From NCBI GenBank assembly GCA_914767715.1, contig OU612066.1, forward strand, positions 67,001 through 131,000: 64,000 nt of DNA. Direction: 5' to 3'. The stretch is from Membranipora membranacea (lineage: Eukaryota; Bryozoa; Gymnolaemata; Cheilostomatida; Membraniporidae). The position numbers were made by a program, and so were the translations under genes. Positions 13,301-57,127 of the stretch are shown here, piece by piece; positions within the stretch are counted from its first letter, which is position 1; each line of letters begins with the position of its first letter. The notes beneath the pieces were generated by a model. It was not told where the DNA came from, made no database searches, and was given only the letters and a program-made list of their open reading frames with translations.

Positions 13301-15690
13301 CCAATCACATAACTCGATCGTGTCGGCCAGTTAGCTCAATGTCCACATCCGACGAGCCAGAACATACAAAGATCCCCCGTAAGAAGTTTGCGTTGGTAAG
13401 TGTAGAGTCTTGGTATGAAGAAACTACTGAAGGTGGAGATACACACACATCTAGTGAGTCCTCTGATCACAACATGAAATCTGAGACTATGCTACCAGAC
13501 AGCACACGTAATGGTATATTGAAGATACGTGCAGCGTGTCATCCCTTGCTATGCACCAAAAGGAAGAGTGTACGCTTTGCTGAGAAGATGGATATAAGGT
13601 TGTATGATCTCAGTGAGGAGGAGAAGGTGAGTTATGTTTTAATATGTGTCACGAATAGCCTCTATATTCAGTTATACGGGACTGACTTATACCATCTTTT
13701 TAGTATGGTTGCTTTTCAATGATCCAAACTAAATATGTGGATATCCTGGTACTGTATATGAGTAGAATGTACATGAACTGTAAGCAAGTTACTGATAATG
13801 TATACCTACCTATTGTCAAAGAGTGACGGAGTTACTTCATAATGTAGCACATTCATTAGGATGTAAGCTACTATATGATGCCTCTGTATTGAGGAAGCAA
13901 ACCATCCCCCAACTCGAAGCTTGATTCCTATCTGAATTAATTTTTTACTTTCAGAAACTAAAGAGACCAAAAGTTGGTGAGTACCTTTCTGTTGATGTCC
14001 ATCCCAACAAAAGGACTAAGACTGAGAAAAAAAAACCGCAGAAAAATAGTCCGAAATCAAGTGGAGATAATAGCAAATCTACTCTACTGAAAACTATATC
14101 AGCTAAAGTAGTGGAAATACTGACTCCGTATTATCGTAACCAGCAGTTTACTTCTAAAGTATGTTAATTTCTTAAATTCAACATAACATCTAATAAAAAC
14201 GCCAAGGAAAGCATGTATCTCAAAATCTTAGCGTGTGTTTGCTATTATCGCATTGTAGCTAGATGGTAGATATATCATACGTAGATACCCAACAAAAAAG
14301 CTTCAAAATAAAAAATAGTTTCCCAAATTTCAAATATTCATGCTATGCAACTACGCTCGTCATCTTTGTTATGTGCCAAATCTTTGTATACACTTGTTAC
14401 ACGTTTTTACATCCACGTGCATCTCATTCATCTGTTGCAGGATGTGTTCAAAGCGACAGCAAAAAAATTCTCGCACTTCATAGTTGAGAATAGTCAGTGT
14501 AAGTATGCATGTGATCAGTCCTGTATCTACATTGTCAGTCCAGTGTCTGATGATGATTATTTTGTTTCTAATATAAGATCTAAGACTGAGGTCCATCAGC
14601 TTATATCTGAGATCGTTCTGCTAATCAGCTAATCGAATGCGAGAGAAATAATCTTGCCTCTCCTCAGCTGGAGTCTCGGGACATTTGGAGTAAGCTTACC
14701 TGCTGCTTTGCTAGCTGTAATCTATTAACATCAATATTAAAGCAGAAATGGCATGTGCAAGGTCACCATATATCATTAAAGAGCTCACAAAGTTACAAAA
14801 CCTCAGAGGTTCTCAATATGCATAGAAATTCTCTGTAATTTTAAGAATTTTTTGAAAAATTGATTATTGATTTTGAAGTTGCCCCTCAACCATAGGCTCA
14901 TAGTATGCAGTTGAAGCAGTAAGCTTAGTTTTCCATTTTCAAGTGATCTAGTATTAGAAGGTATTTTTGGATGGAAGCTCTCTTTATTTGATGTGCATGC
15001 ATCGTACCTCCTTTGCTTCCGCTTTCTGCAGGGGAGATAAACCCGGGATTTACCCCATGATCAACCCAGAAACCCTTAAAACAAATTTTTTGACTCTTAA
15101 ATTTATAGCAGATTTGTTGCACACAAGGTCCCTCTGGGTCCCTTAGTCTGATTAAGAGCTGAGTTCTGAGTTAACCCTTTGAGCATGTGTAATATAACAG
15201 GAAAGGAAGTAAGAGGTTATCTAGTCTGTCTTTTAGTGTGAGATTAAGTTATCATATATAACACAAGGTTACACGGCCGGCAGCGGTGGCTGCCAACTAA
15301 ACTATATGTTGTGCACAGCGTAAAAACTGCTCGTATATAACACTTCTCTCATTCTAACCTAAACATTTTGTGACATAAAAGGTAACCAGATACCTTGTCA
15401 ATGGATTATATTTTTATGGATATCATGTGTAAATGTGTTTTTCATGCTATGGCTGCCCATTTTTGCTCAGTAGAAGAAAGGGTGTCCCGAAACCTCCGAT
15501 TCTCCGGAATATTCCACGTGAAGTGTCAGGTTGATTGTCACACAATTCTCCCATAACTAATTCGGAATGATGTTTGTATTTACTTATAGATCAGGCAGAT
15601 ATCAGATCCTATATAGAAGATAAGATGACTTCTAATACTGTTATATCATCTACAGATCAAATAGATACTCTACTACAACCTCAACCATAA
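2437..15690 (+). CDS. RECQL5: RecQ-like DNA helicase RECQL5 (19 coding exons, 1187 codons)
   Basis: This is an ATP-dependent 3'-5' DNA helicase of the RecQ5 group. By family knowledge it binds RNA polymerase II, limits transcription-replication conflict and removes RAD51 filaments. Joined exons give, in order: Walker A GAGKS (K about 87), DEAH (186-189), ALTATA, HAGL, and [10 protein letters not shown] arginine finger (377-386). A cysteine cluster follows (C444, C460, C464, C467), then a KIX/IRI-like helical domain (about 597-675), a long polar linker, and an SRI domain near the C-terminus. KIX and SRI separate RecQ5 from BLM, WRN and RECQ1. At 1187 residues it is longer than the 991-residue human protein, and the extra length is in the linker. 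The start at 2437 opens exon 1 in phase with all later exons. The gene is convergent with ATR. A candidate AATAAA lies at 15983-15988. No disabling change was seen. Confidence 0.97.
3203..3236. repeat. Palindrome CACAGAGTAAGGATATCC type, RECQL5 intron 2
   Basis: CACAGAGTAAGGATATCC and its inverted partner form an imperfect hairpin. The same palindrome is tandemly repeated at 55446-55630 beside the ATR start, and a degenerate copy lies at 28832-28866 in an ATR intron. It is either a tiny MITE or a dimeric binding site. Confidence 0.7.
4460..4536. repeat. Perfect 77-bp palindrome in RECQL5 intron 4
   Basis: Two 38-nt arms are exact reverse complements around a single central base at 4498. Weaker pairing extends outwards (CCACT at 4450, AGTGG near 4542). 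It starts about 20 bp after the exon 4 donor (4439). A second inverted pair, near 4557-4570 and 4603-4618, follows. It may be the relic of a palindromic MITE. In RNA it would form a long hairpin. Confidence 0.95.
8190..8230. repeat. Short dispersed repeat shared with the RECQL5 exon 14 acceptor
   Basis: About 36 bp, GAACCCATGAGCTGA through ATGGTACTTTC, recurs at 11748-11789 directly before exon 14. It is probably the end of a small non-autonomous element. Confidence 0.6.
9199..9513. mobile_element. MITE with AGCCTGTCTTGACAAGC terminal inverted repeats
   Basis: Left end TAGCCTGTCTTGACAAGCTT and right end AAGCTTGTCAAGACAGGCTA are inverted repeats about 315 bp apart. AGTTTAGTA occurs on both outer sides (9190-9198 and 9514-9522) as a likely 9-bp target duplication, with one extra base on the left. 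It lies in RECQL5 intron 11 and has internal G/C homopolymers and TGAACTAAA repeats. No transposase is encoded. A short hairpin derivative sits at 57073-57127. Confidence 0.8.
9702..9755. repeat. Hairpin repeat
   Basis: CTGAAGTTTTGT-TTTGTGGATA and its inverted complement surround a short loop. Related CAAACTTCAGTTTTGTG sequence occurs near 8745-8762. It is probably a MITE remnant in RECQL5 intron 11. Confidence 0.6.
10400..11039. mobile_element. Nested foldback element in RECQL5 intron 12
   Basis: An arm at about 10400-10580 recurs inverted at about 10650-10830. The inverted part continues as an arm at 10794-10893, which pairs with 10942-11039 over nearly 100 bp with only a few mismatches. 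The whole intron insert is therefore a compound hairpin. Related ends occur at 21640-22060. The open frames seen on both strands here are by-products of the inverted repeat, not genes. Confidence 0.85.
11436..15690 (+). CDS. RECQL5: RECQL5 exons 13-19: KIX, linker and SRI
   Basis: Coding exons: 11436-11618, 11791-12460, 12646-12707, 13129-13626, 13955-14158, 14441-14498, 15590-15690, with the stop TAA at 15688-15690. Exon 13 and the start of exon 14 match the KIX/IRI region that contacts RNA polymerase II. Exon 14 then has [10 protein letters not shown] (F about 719), two NPFxxxKSAKA repeats, and TEKVTHYF (832-839). Exon 16 has RKSVRF (1046-1051). Exons 17-18 encode the SRI signature [14 protein letters not shown] joined to [14 protein letters not shown], which lines up with vertebrate RECQL5. 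The domain calls are strong. The short linear motifs are inference. Confidence 0.9.
11680..11790. repeat. MITE-derived mosaic forming the RECQL5 exon 14 acceptor
   Basis: AATTGACCTCGGG and TTCCTTGTGATGGTAC match the foldback arm at 10489-10530, and the following 36 bp match 8190-8230. The match runs into the TTTCAG acceptor used at 11790. Confidence 0.55.
12500..12520. repeat. TTAG microsatellite
   Basis: About five TTAG units lie just after exon 14 of RECQL5, in intron 14. Confidence 0.8.
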
Positions 15691-16789
15691 CAGTATGAAT
15701 ACATATCACTTATTATGCGGTATGACCATATTGCCTACTAGTGGGTACGTACATGTGACTTACTGTATGGTACGTACATCTTACTTTCTACACGGTACGT
15801 GCATCTGACTTTCAGATGGTTTCTATAAGTTTACTATCTACAAACACTACATATACCTCGCAGTGCACAGTACTTGTATATACTTATGTTGTTTTTTTCT
15901 GTGTTTTATGAATTTTTTTGCCTCACAGACTAGGCTCGACTATAAATCCATCAAAACTGAGGTATTTTCTTGTACTTGTACTAATAAAAAAACTCAACGC
16001 AACACCCTATTTTTTGCTGACACATCAATAACGCCAAAGAAGATTTTTTATTTTCCTTTGTATATATTTTAAATAGTAAATTTAAGTAAGCTTACTTTAG
16101 TTTTTGTGTCAAATAAACATATTTTTACCAAACATATAAAAAATATATTTCGCAAAGTTATGACAAACAGAAGAATTCTTTGATAAGCCCCTGTCCTGAA
16201 TGGTATCCAGTAGTACTGGATTTGTTTTGTGGTGTGTAATATCTTATACCCCACAATTGAGGTCATGCTTGGTAGTTCTCATCACTCTCTGATACATTCA
16301 GATCGGCTATGCTGCTGTTCTGGTAGCCTAGCAGTCTTTGTACATCATGAACTGTATGTCACCTCTTGTATTCAGATCGACCAACGGGTCACGGCGCTCT
16401 ACTATTTTCCAGGTGGGAATACCTAACTGCATTCATAATGATGGAAATTCCAATTGATTGGGAAAACCCTGATAGGGGAGTCCCTTTCTTATCAATGATA
16501 AACTGTATAGTATTCTATCTTACTCTAGGCTTACATCCTCAGTGTTTAATGAAGCAGAAAAAGAGACTATTCCCCCAGTGTAGTCAATTGGTCATGAGGA
16601 AAATCGGTGATGCTCAATAAGGATTTTACTGTCGAGACTGATCCTGGCACTTACACCACATCACTGTGTTGATACGCGTCCACTAGTGCTGAAAAAGTCA
16701 TATTGGGCCACATTATCAGAGAGTAAGGCGTACACCCTGACCCTAACCGTATACATGACAATTTGGAGTTACCCTCCCCTACTTGTGTC
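15691..16789. other. RECQL5 3' flank
   Basis: Three short GGTACGTACAT-type repeats lie at 15740-15810 and a candidate poly(A) signal AATAAA at 15983-15988. The rest has small frames without recognisable similarity. Part of 16250-16790 could be upstream gypsy sequence that is too decayed to call. Confidence 0.45.
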
Positions 16790-18590
16790 AAGAGAGATAC
16801 AGTCATATCTTGGTTCTGTAAACCAACTAGGTAAATTCTCTAGTATATCTGATCTAACTCAGCCACTAAGAGTTTTACTCAACCACAATTGGACATGGAA
16901 CATAAGTATGATGCAAGCTATGAAGGAAATAAAGGCAGAACTCTCAAAGCACCACGTCTAGGATGGTATGATGTAAAGAAACCTATTGTCATAATGAGCG
17001 ATGCCTCAAACCAGGGACTAGGAACTGTATTATTCCAGGTTCAACCAGATGGGTCACCCAGAAACATCTCTCTAAGCCTAGAAGTCAAACAGATGCTGAA
17101 TCAAGATGTTGACTATCGAGTTAGAAGCATTAGGAACAGCGTAGACGTGCTCGAAGTTTGAGATGTTTAGGACACAATAGTGAATTTTTCAAAACAGACC
17201 ACAAACCCCTCGTACCAATCTTCAAGTCAACCAGAACCCAGAGACAATGACTCCGAACACCGAAATACTCTCACAGTAAAACATGTACCTGGTAAACACA
17301 ACAATATAGCCTATCTGCTCTCCAGACCACTACTATCTAGACCAGATGCTGAGAATAAACAACTCTCAAGAGAAATATTTGCAGTCATATCTACAATGTC
17401 ACGACTTCCTGCAAGTGAACACTGCCTGGGATATCCTAGGACATAACCGAGATGGTAAAAGATTGTCGAACCTGCCATCAACACCAGCCTCTCAAACCAA
17501 CTATGATACCTCACAGACCGTGGCGACGTGTAGCTACAGTCCTATTCCACTTCAAAACTGATGATTACCTTGTCGTAGTAGATTATTACTCCAGGTAAAT
17601 AGAATTCTCCCAATTGACCGACATGACAAGTACAGCTGTTATCAAACCTCTGAAATGTATATTCAGCACCCTGTTTATGACAAAACAGAGGGTGGGCTAC
17701 CCCTAAAGAGGGATGCAAGTTGCCCAAAGCCCTCGTACTGAGAGTGTGATACATCCTAGAAAACTAGTATGCATCCTAAAGCTGAGGCCATGGTGGACCT
17801 CCTGATCGTAAGTGTGCAGCAAGCTGCCAGAAACTGAAACAGGCACTAATCAGCCATTGGCAGTGACACTTTGATCTTAGCCAATATGTCAGATGACAGA
17901 CCTTGTTATGTCAGCCAACAGTACAAAAAATTTGCAGTTGATTACTGCTTCTAATGCTCTCCGCGGTACCCTCGAGCTAATGGTGAAGCGGAGAGATGTG
18001 TACAAGCGGTAAAAAACCTCTGACCAATATCTGGCTTTACTCTCGTACCGTAACACACCTATACATAATGATATTCTCCAGCCAAGATGGTAAAAGGGAG
18101 ACTACTCTGGACTGATCTTCTTGCGGACCCACGTACCCTCAAGCTCTATACACCAGACCGCACCATCATCAGGGAGAAGAACATTTGTACAAAACCAAGA
18201 AATAAATCCTATGACAAGCGTTAAAATGTTAAGGAACTCCCAACACTAGACAGAGATGACCATGACCTCGACAGTTACTGAAAACCTATACAGCAGGCCT
18301 CACATCATAACTACTGATACTGGAACGATACGCAAAAGTAGACGAGTGGTAACTGCTATACCAAGCACCGTCTCAAACTCACCGCCGCTAGTTAACACTC
18401 AATCCCCGCTCCTGGTCCAACGACATCGGGATCTCCGACATCGGGATCTCCGACTGGTACACCAACCGGCAAACGTAGGGCGTCCTTTCGGGTTTCACAT
18501 CGTCCTAAACGCCTGGGTTATGAACATGGATTGTAACTTCTTTGAACTCATAATACTGTTTCAGAATAAAGGAGATTATGCTCGTTAACA
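16790..18590 (+). mobile_element. Decayed Ty3/gypsy retrotransposon pol
   Basis: Recognisable pieces appear in pol order. The end of reverse transcriptase reads EIQSYLGSVNQLGKF and TQPLRVLLNHN (16790-16890). RNase H reads KKPIVIMSDASNQGLGTVLF (about 16975-17040), followed by FKTDHKPLVPIF (17180-17215) and VKHVPGKHNN (17276-17310). Integrase fragments include YYSRYIEFSQLT (17580-17620), SDDRPCYVSQQYKKF (17885-17935) and RYPRANGEAERCVQ (17967-18010). A C-terminal tail runs to about 18590. Frameshifts and stops are frequent and no LTR pair was recognised. A 217-bp repeat is inserted in the integrase at 17669. This copy is not functional. Confidence 0.85.
17669..17885. repeat. 217-bp dispersed repeat, copy 2, inside the gypsy integrase
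   Basis: It matches 1440-1656 at equal length. The integrase reading stops at its left edge (IKPLKC) and resumes at its right edge (SDDRPCY), so it inserted after the gypsy element did. Confidence 0.8.
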
Positions 18591-18867
18591 GCTGAAAGCT
18601 TTCACCATAATATTATGTCTGTCAATTAGTTTAGGTTTATCGGTCAAGGCTTTTTCTCTTTCTGTTTCCTGGCATGGTTATTTCCTGTACAACCATGCCT
18701 GACTTATGTATTAAACCTGTCTCATCTCAAAAACTTTATCTGATCAATCTAAATACTATAGCTGCCACGACTTGAGGATTTACCTGCTGATGATGAAGCA
18801 TCAACAGAATAATTTAAATGATTATTATTTAGATTAGGAAGCATGTCGTCATTTAAAAAATATTCCT

Positions 18868-19136
18868 GAGCTAGTTACAGTGTATAAGCGGTCGTACCCA
18901 AACCCCTGAGCTAGTTACAGTGTATAAGTGGTCGTACCCAAACCCCTGAGCTAGTTACAGTGTATAAGTGGTCGTACCCCTTGCGAGCCAGTTACAGTGT
19001 ATAAGTGGTCGTACCCCTTGCGAGCTAGTTACAATGTATAAGTGATTGTACCCCTTGCGAGCTAGTTACAGTGTATAAGTGGTCGTACCCTTTGCGAGCT
19101 AGTTACAGTGTATAAGTGGCCGTACCCCTTGCAGCA
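18868..19136. repeat. Tandem repeat, 7 copies of 37-40 bp
   Basis: GAGCTAGTTACAGTGTATAA followed by GTGGTCGTACCC repeats seven times. The first three units end in AAACCCCT and the later ones in CTTGC, which sets the unit length at 40 or 37 bp. It is intergenic between the gypsy relic and the ATR 3' end. Confidence 0.93.
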
Positions 19137-20469
19137 AGGTCAGCTTGTATATTCTATGATGCCTGGAACCAAGATCTGGATACAGATTCCTCGTACATTT
19201 TTTTGCTATTGACCACTCGAATAAATACTTATTTTACAGGGGGCCGTCACTTCGTAACATCAGGGTCACCTAAGGGTGGACTTGCAAAGTTGAAGCATGC
19301 AATGTCCATTCTGATATGAAAACAGTACAAGTTGCTTGAGAAAGGATCTTACTTTCTAGCAGTTACTGAATCTTTGGTTCATTGAGGTAATGTGATACTG
19401 TAGATTAAACTTCGCTGACATGTAATAGTATACCATTATCAACCAGTTTGGAAGGCCGCTACCTGTGTAAACTTGTGCTGTAGTAATACTGATACATTGC
19501 CGAGCATAAAACAATGAAATTTTCTGGCACTGTCAGTCTATATTATTTTCTCTTTTATTTTAGCTCAAATTGAAAGTAATTGTGGAGGAATATTTCAACC
19601 CCAAGCTTGGCATTTTCTCAATACAGCAAAAGAAAATGAAAAAAATCAAAATAAGTTTGTTCTACTAGAAGGCCGCTGCATCTGTCCGGCTAGTATTTAC
19701 TGATAACGAGGAGTAGAACACCCAAACTAGAGAGTGGTTAGTTCTTTACAAACAGGCTCCATTATTGAACTATATACATTTTTATTATTTATTAATGATC
19801 TTATCAGAAATATATTGATAAGTGGCTTCTTACCTTCAGGCTTTAAATTGCAATAATATAAAATATCCAGAAAACCACACTTTAAATAGATTTTTGTTGA
19901 TTACTAACGGTTCACATTTTTCAATGTTCATATGCAGTGAGCAACTAAAAAATCTCTAGGAGTTTGAAAATAAACAATTGCTAAATTATTGACGAAAATT
20001 CAGAGTCAAATATCGAGCAATTTTCTTTCTTGCATCAAAACCAGGGTTAAACTTAATAATACCATCAGCATCATAATTATCATCATGCAAATAGCAATGA
20101 TAATGATGAATTGGAGATCATAAGGCATGTAATTTATTTAGTTACCAGTCTTGCCAAAGGAGGAATGACGTGAACAAAAGCTGTTAGTGCTTATTGAAGG
20201 CAGGGAGGCAGAGAAATAGAGATAAACATTTATTAACAATTAAATATTATCATCTTTTTTATTTTGACAGCATATTGACAAAAAAAAGAGGATTAGAAAA
20301 GGTTTTCTGTCACTACCTTGAAGGGTTGAGATAATAGCAAATGGCAAATAATAAAAATGTTACAAAATCAGATAACAATTCAGTGCAAAAGACTTTCCGC
20401 TACTTGCCAAGATAGAAAATAGTCATGCTTTACATCCTAATCCTACTTTACAGTTTGTCACAAACCAAC
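19137..20469. terminator. Intergenic region with candidate ATR poly(A) signals
   Basis: No gene is seen. On the minus strand, AATAAA occurs at 20263-20258 and 20234-20229. These are the first such signals I see downstream of the ATR stop, so the 3' UTR would include the 22-copy minisatellite. I did not find one inside the array. Confidence 0.4.
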
Positions 20470-21335
20470 TTAGACTAGAAGTAAGCTACCCAGCCGACAT
20501 ACATTCTTGTTTAGATTAGAAGTAAGCTGCCCAGCCGACATACATCCTTGTTTAGATTAGAAGTAAGCTGCCCAGCCGACATACATTCTTGCTTAGATTA
20601 GAAGTAAGCTGCCCAGCCGACATACATCCTTGTTTAGATTAGAAGTAAGCTGCCCAGCCGACATACATCCTTGTTTAGATTAGAAGTAAGCTGCCCAGCC
20701 GACATACATTCTTGCTTAGATTAGAAGTAAGCTGCCCAGCCGACATACATTCTTGCTTAGATTAGAAGTAAGCTGCCCAGCCGACATACATCCTTGTTTA
20801 GATTAGAAGTAAGCTGCCCAGCCGACATACATTCTTGCTTAGATTAGAAGTAAGCTGCCCAGCCGACATACATTCTTGCTTAGATTAGAAGTAAGCTGCC
20901 CAGCCGACATACATTCTTGCTTAGATTAGAAGTAAGCTGCCCAGCCGACATACATTCTTGTTTAGATTAGAAGTAAGCTGCCCAGCCGACATACATCCTT
21001 GTTTAGATTAGAAGTAAGCTGCCCAGCCGACATACATTCTTGCTTAGATTAGAAGTAAGCTGCCCAGCCGACATACATCCTTGTTTAGATTAGAAGTAAG
21101 CTGCCCAGCCGACATACATCCTTGTTTAGATTAGAAGTAAGCTGCCCAGCCGACATACATCCTTGTTTAGATTAGAAGTAAGCTGCCCAGCCGACATACA
21201 TTCTTGCTTAGATTAGAAGTAAGCTGCCCAGCCGACATACATTCTTGCTTAGATTAGAAGTAAGCTGCCCAGCCGACATACATCCTTGTTTAGATTAGAA
21301 GTAAGCTGCCCAGCCGACATACATCCTTGTTTAGA

Positions 21336-55349
<34,014 letters not shown>

Positions 55350-55640
55350 GTTAGCATACTATTTTCTCTCATTCTGTTTTATCATCGACTGGCAGAAATA
55401 ACAAAATCATAATTATTTCATCACAATGATCAACATGAAAAAGAAGGGATCACAGAGTAAGGATATCCTTACTCTGTGATCCCTTCACAGCGTAAGGATA
55501 TATCCTTACGCTGTGAAGGGATCACAGAGTAAGGATATCCTTACTCTGTGAAGGGATCACAGAGTAAGGATATCCTTACTTTGTGACCCCTTCACAGCGT
55601 AAGGATATATCCTTACTGTGTGAAGGGATCACAAAATATT
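55350..55640 (-). promoter_or_regulatory. Palindrome cluster directly upstream of the ATR start
   Basis: Between 55446 and 55630, five palindromes of about 36 bp follow one another. They alternate between a type with ATCACAGAGTAAGGATATCC and a type with TTCACAGCGTAAGGATATATCC, each with its inverted half. They lie about 100-280 bp upstream of the ATR ATG, so in the 5' UTR or promoter. The first type also occurs in RECQL5 intron 2. No TATA box is obvious. Confidence 0.6.
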
Positions 55641-56296
55641 ACATGTATCATTATTTAGACATTTCTTTTATTTTGTCTTTTACAAGCAGCAGTAGCTGTC
55701 ATTAAAAAAACAGAGCCAAGCCACAGAAGGATGATTGCTGGAAATAGCAACCCATAGACTCAATATATGTAGCAACCCAAATGTACTACCCTAGTAATGG
55801 TAAGTGACTGAGTATGTTTTAGACATCTGAAAAAGATAGAAGGCAACTAGAGATGACAATTCCTCAAACGTTACCAAAGCTCTACACATTACAACACATA
55901 ACACTTTTTTATTCCTGTGTCAACAATGAATGTGTAAAATATGTACAAGTGAGAATTTTTTTACATTAATTTGTACGTTATTGTAATCCGAGGTGCCAAC
56001 AAAATGTTAGTTTTATGCATCTTATCATTTTGTTTTGTTGTACCAAAAACTGTAAGGGTGGCCACTTTTTATTAAGGTAGCATACCAAGGGTTTGTAATA
56101 AAGATTATAGTATATATTATTATTTCGCTCCAAAGTATACGCTGCTTTGCACATACACTAAATCTCTCTGTGCAGAAGTTCAGCAAGGCAATAAACGAGC
56201 ACATGGTCCAGCTGCAACAAAACTAGTCAAGGTGTGCTCACCCGATTGCCACAGCTCTGATATCGTGGCTGTTTATTTAGTCTGGTTACCTATATC
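55641..56296. other. Intergenic sequence without recognisable features
   Basis: AT-rich, with no long frame and no repeat structure that I can support. Confidence 0.5.
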
Positions 56297-56700
56297 CAGC
56301 GGCGTATATTAGCACTCACGGCCCACGAGTTTCCGTGAATGGCTGAATAGCTCAGTGTGTAGAGCGTCTGCCTAATAATCACTGTTAATAAAAATGTTGT
56401 GGGTTCGAATCCCGTCAAGGTCAGTTTTTTTCAATTGGGTGCTTTATAACTGGAGCATTTTTACCGTAATCTTCTACTGCTATTGAGTTGTTTTCTGAAA
56501 GTACCCAACAGCTCAGTGCTCACCTCTCAGCTTGCACTATTTTGCTACCGATATGCAAAAATTTCCGTGGTGGGAGGGCGCTTAAGCACCCTCCCACACC
56601 CTCCCCGCCACGCATACGGCGTGTGGATCGGGCTGCGCCCGATCATTATGCCCATCTCTAAAAAGTCAGTGAGTGAAATTTTTTAGAATATACGCCCCTG
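56297..56700. mobile_element. hAT-type MITE, 404 bp, 8-bp target duplication
   Basis: It begins CAGCGGCGTATATT and ends with AATATACGCCCCTG, inverted repeats differing at one base in 14. CCTATATC flanks both sides exactly (56289-56296 and 56701-56708). The CAGGGGCG-like ends and 8-bp duplication are the hAT signature. It encodes no transposase. It carries a tRNA-like block and a short GC-rich stretch at 56570-56645. Confidence 0.9.
56338..56425 (+). repeat. tRNA-like sequence inside the hAT MITE
   Basis: It reads TAGCTCAGTGTGTAGAGCG (D-arm and A box), then GTGGGTTCGAATCCC (T-arm and B box), then a run of T after 56425 like a polymerase III stop. The acceptor stem pairs only partly and the anticodon stem does not, so it is a pseudo-tRNA or a captured SINE head. 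Confidence 0.55.
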
Positions 56701-57072
56701 CCTATATCTGATTGAACTAACTTCATTTCAAGGCACTGATGATATTTATGGGGAAAGATGACCACTAAGAGGACTACCAATACCTTATAATAACCTTGAA
56801 GGCAAATGACAGCTGTTGGATTAGCTTAGTTTGCAATATTATAGAAAATAATAATAAAAAAATAATTGTCCCGATCAAACCTAACGGCTAACAGTTTTAC
56901 ATTGCTCAGATAAGAGCTAGCATGTGAATCGTCATTACCCGTTGAATCTATGCATGTGTACATCACCTATATCCTGACTTTGCAATCAAATAAGAAAGGA
57001 CTGATAGTCTTTATTGATGTCTCTACAACAAGGTGGAATTCAACTTACGATACGGTAGTAATATACTTGTAG

Positions 57073-57127
57073 ACACTCTTGACAAGCTTTGCCCCCCCCC
57101 ACCGAGCAAAGCTTGTCAAGACAGGCT
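57073..57127. mobile_element. Short hairpin derivative of the 9199-9513 MITE
   Basis: CTTGACAAGCTTTGC, a C run, then GCAAAGCTTGTCAAGACAGG. It has the same terminal repeat as the element in RECQL5 intron 11 with almost no interior. Confidence 0.7.

Noticed and set aside
56338-56425. Functional tRNA gene
   Set aside because: D- and T-arms are recognisable, but the anticodon stem does not pair and the acceptor stem is poor.
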